Below, piece after piece: positions 40,505 through 51,112 of a stretch of 64,000 nt of DNA; position 1 is the stretch's first letter; each line of letters starts with the position of its first letter. Below the pieces are notes generated by a model. It was not told the origin of the DNA, ran no database searches, and was given only the letters and a program-made list of their open reading frames with translations. The stretch comes from Promicromonosporaceae bacterium. Lineage in GTDB: Bacteria > Actinomycetota > Actinomycetes > Actinomycetales > Cellulomonadaceae. The translations under genes and the position numbers were made by a program. The stretch covers positions 1 through 64,000 of the forward strand of contig WRHK01000008.1 of NCBI GenBank assembly GCA_009783295.1. The letters are read 5' to 3'.

Positions 40505-40926
40505 CAGTACGTCTCCAGCTTCCACGTGATCTTGTCGCCGTCCTTCATCTGGTACGAGCCGGCGCCCACCTGGGCCTGCTGGCCGTTGACGTAGAAGGAC
40601 CAGAACTCCTTCTTGGCGTCGTCGGCCTGACGGCCCCCAATGGTCGTGACGAACGCGTTGGCGCCCGTGCCGCTCGCCTCGGCCGAGGGGTCGAGCTGCA
40701 GCAGCAGGTCGAGCGCCGACTTGCCGGCCACACCCTCGTAGGACACCTCGGTGCCGTCGGCGTTCTTGGTCAGGCCCGACGACGTCGCCGTGGGGCTCGT
40801 GACCGGCTTGTCGCCGCCGGGGGTGGTGGACGTGCTGCCGTCGCTGCACCCGGCGAACAAGCCGGCGGCGAGAAGGGCCGCCGTCGGGAGGGCCAGGGAA
40901 CGTGTCAGGCGAGCGCGGGTCGTCAC
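40504..40926 (-). CDS. DUF4430 domain lipoprotein
   Basis: A 140-residue exported lipoprotein: lipobox LFAGC (Cys27), a Ser/Thr linker, then a DUF4430 domain ending FWSFYVNGQQAQVGAGSYQMKDGD-type strands (the fold of the transcobalamin C-terminal domain). Start is a GTG six bases after TAGACT (40938-40933), a leaderless arrangement. Operon with the DUF6580 gene. Confidence 0.83.
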   Translation of the reverse strand: MTTRARLTRSLALPTAALLAAGLFAGCSDGSTSTTPGGDKPVTSPTATSSGLTKNADGTEVSYEGVAGKSALDLLLQLDPSAEASGTGANAFVTTIGGRQADDAKKEFWSFYVNGQQAQVGAGSYQMKDGDKITWKLETY

Positions 40927-40984
40927 GCGCGGAGTCTACGGCGAACCGTGGCAGCACCCGTGTGACGTCTCAGAACGCCCGCTG

Positions 40985-43117
40985 CTACGCGTCGATCTTC
41001 GACCGGTCCAGCGTGCTCGCCCCGGACACGATGAACTCCTTGCGCGGCGCGACGTCAGTGCCCATCAGCAGCTCGAACACCCGCTCCGCCGCCTCGGCGT
41101 CCTCGGCGCGCACCCGGCGCAGCGTGCGGTGCCGCGGGTCCATGGTGGTCTCCGCGAGCTGGTCGGCGTCCATCTCGCCCAGGCCTTTGTAACGCTGGAT
41201 GTCGTCCTTGTAGCGCTTGCCCGCCCGGTCCAGGCGCTTGAGCGTCGCCTGCAGCTCGGCCTCGGAGTACGTGTAGATGTACTCGTTGCCCTTGCCGCGG
41301 GCGCCGATCACCTCGACACGGTGCAGCGGCGGCACCGCGGCGTAGACGCGGCCGGCCTCCACGAGCGGGCGCATGTACCGGTAGAAGAGGGTCAGCAGCA
41401 GGGTGCGGATGTGGGCGCCGTCGACGTCGGCGTCGGTCATCAGCACGATCTTGCCGTAGCGCGCTCCCTCGAGGTCGAACGAGCGGCCCGACCCGGCGCC
41501 GATCACCTGGATGATCGCGGCGCACTCGGCGTTGCGCAGCATGTCGCTGATCGACGCCTTCTGGACGTTGAGGATCTTGCCGCGGATCGGCAGCAGCGCC
41601 TGGAAGTCGCTGGAGCGGGCGAGCTTCGCGGTGCCGAGCGCCGAGTCGCCCTCGACGATGAACAGCTCGGAGCGGTCGACGTCGTCGGACCGGCAGTCGG
41701 CGAGCTTGGCGGGCAGCGAGGACGTCTCGAGCGCGTTCTTGCGCCGCGAGATCTCCTTCTGCTTGCGGGCGCTCACGCGTGCCCGCATCTCGGCCACGAT
41801 CTTGTCGAGCAGCAGCGCCGACTGCGCCTTGTCGTCGCGCTTGGGCGACGTGAGGATCGCGTTGAGCTCCCGCTCGACGACGCGCGAGACGATCGCGCGG
41901 ACCGGGGCGGTGCCGAGCACCTCCTTGGTCTGGCCCTCGAACTGGGGCTCCGCCAGGCGCACGGTGACGACGGCGGTCAGGCCCGCGGTCATGTCGTCCT
42001 TCTCGATGCGCTCGCCGCCGTCCTTGGCGGTGATCTTGAGGCGGCGGGCGTTGGCCTCGACCTGCTTGCGCACCACCTTGACCAGGCCCTGCTCGAACCC
42101 CGTGAGGTGGGAGCCGCCCTTGGGCGTCGAGATGATGTTGACGAAGGTGCGCACCTCGGTCTCGTACCCGGTGCCCCAGCGGAGCGCCACGTCGACATCG
42201 CAGTCGCGCTGCACCTCGCGCGGCGTCATGTGGCCGCGCTCGTCCAGCACGGGCACCGTCTCGGTGAACGTCTCGCTGCCCTTGAGCGTCCAGGTGGCCG
42301 TGACGGGCGTGTCCGGTGCCAGGAAGTCGACGAAGTCGACGGCGCCGCCCGTGTGCTGGAACACCTCTTCGTGCGGGCCGCTCTCCCCCGGCGTGCCCGG
42401 CAGGCCGCGCTCGTCGCGCACGGTGATCTCCAGGCCCGGCACCAGGAACGTCGTCTGGCGCACGCGCGTGACCAGCTCGTCGTAGCTGAAGACGGCGTTC
42501 TTGGGGAAGATCTGCCGGTCGGCCCAGTACCGCACGCGCGTGCCGGTGACGCCGCGCCGGGTCTTGCCGACGACGGCGAGCTCGCTGCCGACGGTGAACG
42601 GCGCGAACACCGACTCGGGCGACGGGCCGGCGGCGCCGTCGGCGAACGTGCCCGGCTCGCCGCGGTGGAACGACATGCCGTACGTCTTGCCGCCGCGGTC
42701 CACCTCGACGTCGAGGCGCGCGGACAGCGCGTTGACCACGGACGCGCCGACGCCGTGCAGGCCGCCCGACGCCGTGTACGAGCCGCCGCCGAACTTTCCG
42801 CCCGCGTGCAGCTTGGTGAACACGACCTCGACGCCCGTCAGTCCCGTCTTGGGCTCGACGTCGACGGGGATGCCGCGGCCGTCGTCCGTGACGGTCACCG
42901 AGGAGTCGGCGTGGAGCACCACGGTGATCTTGGTGGCGAACCCGCCCAGCGCCTCGTCGACCGAGTTGTCGATGATCTCCCACAGGCAGTGCATGAGGCC
43001 GCGCGAGTCGGTCGAGCCGATGTACATGCCCGGACGCTTGCGCACCGCCTCCAGCCCCTCCAGGACGGAGAGGTGCCGGGCGGTGTAGCTCGATTCCGGG
43101 GATGCGGTCGTCGTCAC
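40985..43117 (-). CDS. DNA topoisomerase IV/gyrase subunit B (ParE-like)
   Basis: A 710-residue GHKL-type topoisomerase subunit: IDNSVDEALGG and DDGRGIP in the ATPase domain, KLHAGGKFGGGSY and GGLHGVGASVVNALS (ATP lid), then the TOPRIM motif LFIVEGDSA and the C-terminal DADVDGAHI and KGLGEMDADQL. It pairs with an A subunit elsewhere to break and rejoin DNA. The GTG at 43117 is chosen because TACCCT (43130-43125) ends seven bases before it; an in-frame GTG at 43147 would lie upstream of that promoter. The length matches ParE rather than full GyrB of proteobacteria. Confidence 0.93.
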   Translation of the reverse strand: MTTTASPESSYTARHLSVLEGLEAVRKRPGMYIGSTDSRGLMHCLWEIIDNSVDEALGGFATKITVVLHADSSVTVTDDGRGIPVDVEPKTGLTGVEVVFTKLHAGGKFGGGSYTASGGLHGVGASVVNALSARLDVEVDRGGKTYGMSFHRGEPGTFADGAAGPSPESVFAPFTVGSELAVVGKTRRGVTGTRVRYWADRQIFPKNAVFSYDELVTRVRQTTFLVPGLEITVRDERGLPGTPGESGPHEEVFQHTGGAVDFVDFLAPDTPVTATWTLKGSETFTETVPVLDERGHMTPREVQRDCDVDVALRWGTGYETEVRTFVNIISTPKGGSHLTGFEQGLVKVVRKQVEANARRLKITAKDGGERIEKDDMTAGLTAVVTVRLAEPQFEGQTKEVLGTAPVRAIVSRVVERELNAILTSPKRDDKAQSALLLDKIVAEMRARVSARKQKEISRRKNALETSSLPAKLADCRSDDVDRSELFIVEGDSALGTAKLARSSDFQALLPIRGKILNVQKASISDMLRNAECAAIIQVIGAGSGRSFDLEGARYGKIVLMTDADVDGAHIRTLLLTLFYRYMRPLVEAGRVYAAVPPLHRVEVIGARGKGNEYIYTYSEAELQATLKRLDRAGKRYKDDIQRYKGLGEMDADQLAETTMDPRHRTLRRVRAEDAEAAERVFELLMGTDVAPRKEFIVSGASTLDRSKIDA

Positions 43118-43277
43118 GCCATGCAGGGTAGACGACGGCGCCGACACGCCGGCCGGCGACGCTCCGCGGCGGCCGCGGGCACGATCACGGGCGACCAGAT
43201 CGCTATGCCCGCAGCGAACGGGAGCCGCTGGGGGGAATGGCTCGCGGCCCGGATGGTTGGATTGCTACGTGACCACC

Positions 43278-43475
43278 ATGACGACCGAACCGCTCACCGC
43301 TGCCGACCGCTGCGACCGCTGCGGCGCCCAGGCGTACGTTCGCGTGGTCCTGCCCGCAGGGGAGCTCCTCTTCTGCGGCCACCACGCACGCGAGCACCGC
43401 CCCGCCTACGCCGACGTCGCGACCTACGTCCAGGACGAGACCGACCGCCTTCTGGCCGACTACGCGGCGCGCTGA
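43278..43475 (+). CDS. Small zinc-ribbon protein (DUF7455-like)
   Basis: A 65-residue protein with CDRCGAQAYVRV followed by FCGHHAREH, giving a Cys/Cys/Cys/His metal site as in the actinobacterial DUF7455 family. The conserved N terminus MTTEPLTAADRC begins at 43278; an in-frame GTG at 43269 could also be used. Often found beside sigA and topoisomerase genes, as here. Function unknown. Followed by a strong terminator. Confidence 0.83.
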   Translation: MTTEPLTAADRCDRCGAQAYVRVVLPAGELLFCGHHAREHRPAYADVATYVQDETDRLLADYAAR

Positions 43476-43516
43476 CGCCGCGGGCGCCACTGCGCCGCAC
43501 GCGCCCGACCGACTCT

Positions 43517-43550
43517 CGAAGGCCCGCACCCACCACGGTGCGGGCCTTCG
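43517..43550 (+). terminator. Strong hairpin terminator
   Basis: CGAAGGCCCGCACC (43517-43530) and GGTGCGGGCCTTCG (43537-43550) form a perfect 14-pair stem with a six-base loop, 41 bases after the zinc-ribbon gene. There is no T run, as is common in actinobacteria. Confidence 0.8.
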
Positions 43551-43621
43551 TGCGTCTGTCACAAATCCGCGATCGCGGCCTCTCTTGCGATGAGTGCCCC
43601 ATACGTCTCCGGAGGTCCTGA

Positions 43622-44857
43622 ATGTCCGCAGGTGCGCCCGCGGTCGCCGTCTCGTCTGCGGCGGACATCGCGCGCGTGCTGCGCCGCGCCGCGGCGGCGG
43701 GCCTGCGGGTCTCGACGACGGCGCCGCCCGGCCCCGGTCACGTCCGGCTCGACCTGTCGGCGTTCGACGAGATCGCGGTGGCTCCGGTGGGCCGCACGGT
43801 CCGCGTCGGCGCGGGCGCCTCGTGGGAGCGCCTCGTCTCGCGCACGTCCCCGCACGGGCTGGCCGTGCTCCCGGGCGACGACCTGGGCCGCGCCGCCGTC
43901 CGCAACACGCTCGCCGGCGCCGTCGGCCCCGTCGCGCGGACGTTCGGCCTCTCGGCCGACCACGTGCTCGAGGTCGACGTCGTCACGCCCGACGGCACCG
44001 CCGTGCGGGTCACCCCGGACTCCGACGAGGACCTCTTCTGCGCGCTGCGCGGCGGCGCCGAGGGCCTCGGCGTGGTCACGTCGATGCGCCTCGGCACCAT
44101 CGCGCTGACCACGCTGCGGGCCGGCACCTGGTGGTTCGCGCCCGGGCACGTCGCTGACGCCTCGACGGTGCTGCACCGCTGGCGCACGTGGCTCGACGAC
44201 CTCCCCGAGTCGATGTCGACGCTCGCGATCCTCACGTCCACCCGGCGCGGGGTGCGCGTCGGGCTCCGGTTCGCGCACGTCGGCGACCAGGGCGAGGCGG
44301 CGGCGCTGCTCGACGAGCTGCGCGACGACGTCCCGTCCCCCGCGCGCGACACGGTCATCGACCTGCCGCCCAGCGCCGCGGCCGGCAAGCACCTGCGCGA
44401 GGCCCCGTCCGTCGAGGGCGCGGTGCGCAGCGGGCTGCTCGACGCCCTGCCCGCGGAAGCCCTCGACGACGTCGTCGCGGCGCTCGACCAGGCCCCGCCG
44501 GGGACGCGGGCGGAGCTGCGGTTGCGCGGCGGCGCCGTCGGGCGCGGCTCACCCCTGCCCGGCTGCGTGCCCGGCCGGGACGCCGCGTTCAGCCTGCGCG
44601 CCCTGGCGGCGACGCAGGACGACGCCGACGCCCTGGTCGACGCGATGGGCCGCTGGACCACCGGCGGCACCACGCTCGACCTCGGCGACCCGCTCGACGC
44701 CCGCACCGCGCAGGCGCTGCGGGTCGCGTGGGGCGAGTCCCGGTGGGCCGGGCTCGCCACGATGCGGCGTCGGCTGGACCCGCGGGGCGTGCTGCTCGCC
44801 CCGTGGGAGCCGAACGGGGCGCGGCATCACCCCATCGAGAACGGCGTCAGCTCGTAG
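43622..44857 (+). CDS. FAD-binding oxidoreductase (VAO/PCMH family)
   Basis: A 411-residue flavoprotein. The FAD domain contains VRVGAGASWERLVSRTSPHGLAVLPG and GLSADHVLEVDVVTPDGTAVRV, then FCALRGGAEGLGVVTSMRLG; the C terminus ends in a BBE-like segment (RLDPRGVLLAPWEP). The usual covalent-FAD histidine in the RSGGH motif is not apparent. Substrate unknown. GGAGGT is six bases before the ATG. Its end overlaps the convergent YCII gene by 31 bases. Confidence 0.83.
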   Translation: MSAGAPAVAVSSAADIARVLRRAAAAGLRVSTTAPPGPGHVRLDLSAFDEIAVAPVGRTVRVGAGASWERLVSRTSPHGLAVLPGDDLGRAAVRNTLAGAVGPVARTFGLSADHVLEVDVVTPDGTAVRVTPDSDEDLFCALRGGAEGLGVVTSMRLGTIALTTLRAGTWWFAPGHVADASTVLHRWRTWLDDLPESMSTLAILTSTRRGVRVGLRFAHVGDQGEAAALLDELRDDVPSPARDTVIDLPPSAAAGKHLREAPSVEGAVRSGLLDALPAEALDDVVAALDQAPPGTRAELRLRGGAVGRGSPLPGCVPGRDAAFSLRALAATQDDADALVDAMGRWTTGGTTLDLGDPLDARTAQALRVAWGESRWAGLATMRRRLDPRGVLLAPWEPNGARHHPIENGVSS

Positions 44858-45138
44858 ACGTCGATGGTGCCACCCATCGCGGTGTGCGGGTGGCCCTCGA
44901 GCAGCGCCTGGGCGGCGTCGCCGTCGGCTGCCTGGACGATGGAGTAGCCCCCGAGGCTCGGGTCGGCGCCGGCGCTGAGCGGGCGCGTGGGGTCGCCGAA
45001 GTCGACGAGGGCGTCGCCGACGCGGTCGCGCCAGCCGAACCAGGCGGCCCCCATCTCCTGGACCTGCTCCGGGGTGGGCTCCGGCATCGCGGCCATGGCG
45101 GCCGGGTCGGCACGGTAGATCAGCAGGTACTTGGTCAC
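44827..45138 (-). CDS. YCII-related protein
   Basis: A 103-residue YCII-fold protein: MTKYLLIYRAD at the start, the central AAWFGWRDRVGDALVDFGDPTRP and a GYSIVQAADGDAAQALLEGHPH end are typical. Function unknown; members can be small hydrolases or act with ECF sigma factors, but no sigma gene of that type adjoins it (the neighbour is the principal sigma gene, separated by a terminator). Confidence 0.85.
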   Translation of the reverse strand: MTKYLLIYRADPAAMAAMPEPTPEQVQEMGAAWFGWRDRVGDALVDFGDPTRPLSAGADPSLGGYSIVQAADGDAAQALLEGHPHTAMGGTIDVYELTPFSMG

Positions 45139-45222
45139 GGTCGTCTCCCGTCCGCTGGACCGGCCCTGCGCCGGTACCCGCAGCGAATGTAAGTCCGCGC
45201 GGACCGCCCTGCCCGGGGAACG

Positions 45223-45258
45223 CGGAGGCCCGCACCCCGGGTGGGGTGCGGGCCTCCG
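45223..45258 (-). terminator. Terminator of the principal sigma factor gene
   Basis: CGGAGGCCCGCACCCC (45223-45238) pairs perfectly with GGGGTGCGGGCCTCCG (45243-45258) over a four-base loop, 17 bases after the sigma gene stop. It shares the AGGCCCGCACC core with the terminator at 43517. Confidence 0.85.
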
Positions 45259-45275
45259 TCCGTGCAGGTCAGGCC

Positions 45276-46928
<1,653 letters not shown>

Positions 46929-47027
46929 AAACCGACCTTTCGGCGTTCGGGGAGGCGGTGTCCCGCCGGTGAATGGGTGTGGCCCTGGGGCCAGGCTCGG
47001 ACCGTCGAGGCTCCGGCGGACTTGCAT

Positions 47028-47033
47028 ATTGTA
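47028..47033 (-). promoter_or_regulatory. Probable -10 box of the principal sigma gene
   Basis: TACAAT on the minus strand (47033-47028), about 100 bases before the GTG start, in the 299-base gap between the UspA and sigma genes. No good -35 box is seen. The remainder of the gap (to 47227) shows nothing I can name. Confidence 0.5.
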
Positions 47034-47227
47034 CCTTCGCGACCCGCTTGGACTGCGCCTTGAAGTCGCCCGACGCAGCGTTTCTGGCGTCGGGAGGGCC
47101 ACTCGGCGTAGCGGCGGACATGGTGTCAACGGGCACGCCCCACCGAAGATTCCCGCCGTCGCGCGCGAGCACCGTCACACGACAGGCAGGTGGTCCGCTC
47201 GCGCCGCCGGTGCGGCGCGAGCGCTGC

Positions 47228-47593
47228 TCAGGGCTTGACGGCGAGCACCGGGCACGGCGCGTCGAGCAGGATCCGCTGCGCGCCGGCACCCAGGATCAGC
47301 TTGCCGACCGGGCTGCGGCGGCGCAGCCCGATCACGATCAGCTCCGCGTGGGTCGAGGCCGCCGCGTTCACGAGCGCCTCGGCAAGATCACCCGACGCCG
47401 TCACGACCTCGTGCTCGACGCCCACCTGCTCGAGACGCGCACGCAGCTCGTCGAGCGAGCCGTCGGTCGTACCGCCCCCGGAGGAGTGGGTGACGACGAC
47501 GAGCCGGGAGGAGCGGGACCGTGCCTCGGCGATCGCCGTCCCCAGCGCCTGCCGGCCTTCAGGGTTGCTCAGGTGGCTGACCACGACCGTCAT
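47228..47593 (-). CDS. Universal stress protein (UspA family)
   Basis: A 121-residue single-domain Usp: MTVVVSHLSNPEGRQAL at the start and the ATP-binding pattern G-(x)2-G-(x)9-G-type end in LILGAGAQRILLDAPCPVLAV. TAGCGT (47606-47601) ends seven bases before the ATG and overlaps the stop of the upstream DUF4192 gene, so it may have its own leaderless promoter as well as read-through. Confidence 0.87.
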   Translation of the reverse strand: MTVVVSHLSNPEGRQALGTAIAEARSRSSRLVVVTHSSGGGTTDGSLDELRARLEQVGVEHEVVTASGDLAEALVNAAASTHAELIVIGLRRRSPVGKLILGAGAQRILLDAPCPVLAVKP

Positions 47594-47603
47594 GCCACGC
47601 ACG

Positions 47604-48785
47604 CTACCCGAGGTCGCGGCCCACGCCGCGCCAAGGCTCGGCATCGTCCCTCCCGTGGACCCACCCGGGCGGCAGCGCGGCTCCGAGCGCCGCGGCCAGC
47701 AGGTTCGCCAGCCGGTGCGACGGGTCGACCGCGAGCGCCTCCGCGACCCGGAAGCCGGCACGGGCGCCCTCGCCGGACCACCACGCGAGGAAGCCGAGCA
47801 GCGTGAGCGGTGAGGCGGTCCGGGCTGTCGCGGCGTGCGCGACGACGGCCTCGAGCGCCGCGACCGTGGCCCGGGTCCGGGCCTCGTCGGGGCGCCGGCC
47901 GGTGCGCGGGTCGACGACGGTGGCCATCGCCTCGGCGGTCGCGGCGTCGCCCTCGGCGTCGACGCCGTCGCCGGCCGCCACCGCCGTCGCGTGCTCGTCC
48001 CAGCCCACGCACCACAGGAGCACGCCGTCGCGCACGCGCCGGTCCTCGAGCGCGACGGCGACGCGCCCGAGCAGGGCGGGCGCGGGCGCCCGTCCGGACG
48101 CGGCGCCGTCGGCGAGATCCAGCCAGGCGGCGAACGACCCGGCGCGCCACGCGCGGGCGGCGGCGTCGCCCTCCGCGGCGGACCGCTCCCCGGCCGCCGA
48201 CCATCGGGCGGCGGCGCGGCGCACGAGCGCCCGCTGTGCCTGCGGGGCCCGGGAGATGCGGTAGAGGTCCTCCCGCGTGCCGGCGGGAGCGCACCCCTCG
48301 AGCACGAGCTGCGCGCCGGGGGCCGTGGACTCCAGGCCCTCGACCGGGAACCCGTCCGGCGGACAGCACGAGGGGTCGGTGCAGTCCAGCGACCGGTAGC
48401 GGTGCGGGCCCACCACCCACGACTCGCGGTCCGCGACGACCGAGTCGAGCGCGAGCGCGAAGGCGTCCGCGGCGGCCCGCTCGGGCGAGCCCGGCGCGAC
48501 GTCGTGCGCCGTGTAGAGGACGACGTAGGCGGAGACCGTGCGGTCCTGCGCAGCGCGGGTCGTGACGAGCTCGGCGAGCTCCGCCCTCGCGCGTGTCGTG
48601 CGCAGGTCCGCGAGGTCGGTCCGGGCGACGAGGCCCAGGCGCCCGCCCGGGCGGATGCAGACGACGAGCAGGCACTCGGCCGGCCGGAAGCCGAGGGCGT
48701 AGGGGATGACGGACAGCAGGTCGCGCGTGTCGCGCACCCGCACCTGGGGGGCGGCCTGTGCCGCGGTGGAGGTCATGCCCCGCAT
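47604..48785 (-). CDS. DUF4192 family protein
   Basis: A 393-residue protein of DUF4192, common in actinobacteria, function unknown. The start region DLLSVIPYALGFRPAECLLVV and the CTDPSCCPPDGFPVEG cysteine segment are diagnostic. The C-terminal half has LLWCVGWDEHATAV-type and HRLANLLAAAL helices. The ATG at 48785 has GGAG upstream; the next ATG (48776) is an alternative. Confidence 0.83.
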   Translation of the reverse strand: MRGMTSTAAQAAPQVRVRDTRDLLSVIPYALGFRPAECLLVVCIRPGGRLGLVARTDLADLRTTRARAELAELVTTRAAQDRTVSAYVVLYTAHDVAPGSPERAAADAFALALDSVVADRESWVVGPHRYRSLDCTDPSCCPPDGFPVEGLESTAPGAQLVLEGCAPAGTREDLYRISRAPQAQRALVRRAAARWSAAGERSAAEGDAAARAWRAGSFAAWLDLADGAASGRAPAPALLGRVAVALEDRRVRDGVLLWCVGWDEHATAVAAGDGVDAEGDAATAEAMATVVDPRTGRRPDEARTRATVAALEAVVAHAATARTASPLTLLGFLAWWSGEGARAGFRVAEALAVDPSHRLANLLAAALGAALPPGWVHGRDDAEPWRGVGRDLG

Positions 48786-48937
48786 CACAGCCCGCTCCCG
48801 GACGACGCGGGCCCGAGCCGGCCGCGACCTGTGCAGCGGCGTCGTCCGGGCACTCCTGGGGGCAGCCTCGCTCCCCCGGCCTGCCGTCGCGCGACCGCCT
48901 GGAACGGGCCCGCAGGCTCCCCCGCTACGGTGTGCGG

Positions 48938-49492
48938 ATGACTCGACGCCGGCTCGCGCCCGCCGCGCTCGCGCCCGCCGCGCTCGCGACCCTGGTCGCG
49001 GTCGCGCTCGCCTCCGGGTGCACGGCCGCACCGTCCGGGCGCCTGGACACCGCCCCGGAGGCCGGGCTGCCGTCCGAGCAGCCCTCGCCGCCCGCGCCGG
49101 TCTCGCCCCTGCCCACGTTCGACGCGGCGACCGCCGTCGGCGCCTACGCCAAGGGCTACCCGAAGGCGCTGGTCCCCGCGCCGAAGGACACGCAGATCGT
49201 GGCGAGCTCCGCGCAGCCGGCCGACGACGGCCTGACCCGCATCTCGCTCAACCTCTCCTCGACCCTCAGCACCGACGCCGTGCTCCAGGAGGTGGGCGCC
49301 CCGCTGGCCGCCGCGGGCTTCGCCCAGGTCCAGCCGCAGTCCATCTCCGGGCTCACCGCGCAGACCGCGTGGACCCGCCGCACGGCACGCCCGCAGGGCG
49401 ACCTCGTGGAGACGCTCCTGGTCGGAGTGCTCGACGACAAGTCCCGCAGGCTCGTCTCGATCAGCGGCACCGTGCAGGCCCCGCAACCCTGA
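48938..49492 (+). CDS. Exported lipoprotein, hypothetical
   Basis: A 184-residue lipoprotein with lipobox LASGC (Cys28), a Ser/Pro linker, then a ~130-residue domain (ISLNLSSTLSTDAVLQEVGAPLAAAGF, TLLVGVLDDKSRRLVSISGTV). No family recognised. TACGGT (48926-48931) ends six bases before the ATG (leaderless). It is followed 35 bases later by the polyprenyl synthase gene. Confidence 0.78.
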   Translation: MTRRRLAPAALAPAALATLVAVALASGCTAAPSGRLDTAPEAGLPSEQPSPPAPVSPLPTFDAATAVGAYAKGYPKALVPAPKDTQIVASSAQPADDGLTRISLNLSSTLSTDAVLQEVGAPLAAAGFAQVQPQSISGLTAQTAWTRRTARPQGDLVETLLVGVLDDKSRRLVSISGTVQAPQP

Positions 49493-49527
49493 GCCGTCGG
49501 CCAGGGGCGCTGGCATAGGCTGCCCGC

Positions 49528-50625
49528 ATGCCTGCCGTCGTCGACCTCGAGAACCTCCGCGCCGACGTCGATGCGGCCGTCACCCGCCACCTCGACGCGC
49601 TCACCGCCCAGCTCTCCGCGATCTACCCCGACGCCACCCCGATGACGCAGCAGGCGGCCGCGCTCCTGGGCGGCGGCAAGCGCCTGCGCGCCGCGTTCGC
49701 GTACTGGTCCTTCCGCGCGCACGGCGGAGCACCCACCGGCCCCGAGCGCGAGGCCACCGTCCGGACCGGCGCCGCCCTCGAGCTCTTCCAGGCCGCGGCG
49801 CTGCTGCACGACGACGTCATGGACGCCTCCGACACCCGCCGCGGCCTGCCCACCGCGCACCGCGCCTTCGAGGCCCGCCACGCCGGGTCCGGGTGGGCCG
49901 GCGAGTCGTGGCGCTTCGGCGAGTCCGTCGCGATCCTGCTCGGCGACCTGTGCCTCATCGCCGCGCAGCGCGAGATCGCCGAGGCCCTTGCCCCCCTGCC
50001 GGCCGAGCGCGGCGGCGCGGTGCGCTCCGCGTTCGACGCCATGCAGAGCGAGGTCATCGTCGGGCAGTACCTCGACGTGCTCGTCCAGGCCCAGCCGTGG
50101 GGCGTCGACCCCGCCGCCGACGAGGTGCGCGCCCGCGCCGTCGTGCGCGCCAAGTCGGCCAGCTACTCCGTCCGCCAACCCCTCGTGCTCGGCGCGCTCC
50201 TCGCAGGTGCCAGCCCCGAGCAGGTCGCCACGATCGACGCCGTCGGGCTGCCGCTCGGCGAGGCGTTCCAGCTGCGCGACGACGTGCTCGGCGTGTTCGG
50301 CGACCCCGAGGTGCTCGGCAAGCCCGCCGGCGACGACCTGCGCGAGGGCAAGCGCACCGTGCTCGCCGCGCGCACAATGGCAGCCGGGGACGGCGACCAG
50401 CGCGCGCTGCTCACCGAGCGGCTCGGCGACCCCGACCTCACGGACGACGACATCGCCGCCCTGCGCGAGGTCGTCGTGGCCACCGGGGCGCTCGACGGCG
50501 TCGAACGGCTCATCGACGAGCTCGCCGGGTCCGCGTACGCGGCGCTCGCCGCGGCCGACCTCGCCGACCCTGGCAAAGGCGTGCTGCTCGAGCTCGCCCG
50601 CGCCGCGGTCGACCGCGCGGCCTGA
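49528..50625 (+). CDS. Polyprenyl diphosphate synthase
   Basis: A 365-residue all-helical prenyltransferase: GGGKRLR, the first aspartate-rich motif DDVMD (residues 95-99), and the second DDVLGVFGD. It condenses isopentenyl diphosphate with an allylic primer; chain length is not predicted. TAGGCT ends six bases before the ATG. It sits beside the Rv2175c-like and PknL-like genes as in mycobacteria (idsA2 region). Confidence 0.92.
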   Translation: MPAVVDLENLRADVDAAVTRHLDALTAQLSAIYPDATPMTQQAAALLGGGKRLRAAFAYWSFRAHGGAPTGPEREATVRTGAALELFQAAALLHDDVMDASDTRRGLPTAHRAFEARHAGSGWAGESWRFGESVAILLGDLCLIAAQREIAEALAPLPAERGGAVRSAFDAMQSEVIVGQYLDVLVQAQPWGVDPAADEVRARAVVRAKSASYSVRQPLVLGALLAGASPEQVATIDAVGLPLGEAFQLRDDVLGVFGDPEVLGKPAGDDLREGKRTVLAARTMAAGDGDQRALLTERLGDPDLTDDDIAALREVVVATGALDGVERLIDELAGSAYAALAAADLADPGKGVLLELARAAVDRAA

Positions 50626-50637
50626 CGCCGCCCGGGC

Positions 50638-51006
50638 TCAGCCGATCGCCTGCGCGACCCGCCGCACCTCCGCGCGGCGGCCGGCCCGCAGCGCCTCGAC
50701 CGGGGCCACTCCCAGCGCCGGCTCGACGGTGAAGAGCCACTCGAGGATCTCGTCGTCGGGCAGGCCCTGGTCGCCGAGCACCACGACGGTGCCGCGCAGC
50801 GTCGGGATCACCTGCTCGCCGCCGTCCTCGCTCGCAACGAGGAACGCCTCGGGCACCTGGAACGTGGTCCGCTCGCCGCGCTTCAAGCCCACCACGTAGC
50901 GGTCGCGCACCAAGCCGCGCACCTTCGAGATGTCGAGGTCGAGGCGCTCGGCCAGGTCGGGAAGGGTCAGCCAGCTCGGGACGAGGGTGTCGAGGTCGGT
51001 GCTCAC
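50638..51006 (-). CDS. Rv2175c-like DNA-binding protein
   Basis: A 122-residue protein homologous in layout to M. tuberculosis Rv2175c: an HTH part (WLTLPDLAERLDLDISKVRGLVRD) and the C-terminal domain with GTVVVLGDQGLPDDEILEWLFT. The mycobacterial protein is a substrate of PknL. The GTG at 51006 is placed by TACGCT (51019-51014), seven bases upstream. Divergent from the PknL-like kinase gene, so likely co-regulated. Confidence 0.88.
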   Translation of the reverse strand: MSTDLDTLVPSWLTLPDLAERLDLDISKVRGLVRDRYVVGLKRGERTTFQVPEAFLVASEDGGEQVIPTLRGTVVVLGDQGLPDDEILEWLFTVEPALGVAPVEALRAGRRAEVRRVAQAIG

Positions 51007-51112
51007 GGAGGCAAGCGTAGGCCGAGCCTCCCGGCGACGGGTGACCGTTCGCTCAGTGGCACGCCGCACCGCGTGCCGGGGTTCCGCTCGACCTGCTTCG
51101 TAGAATCGCCGG

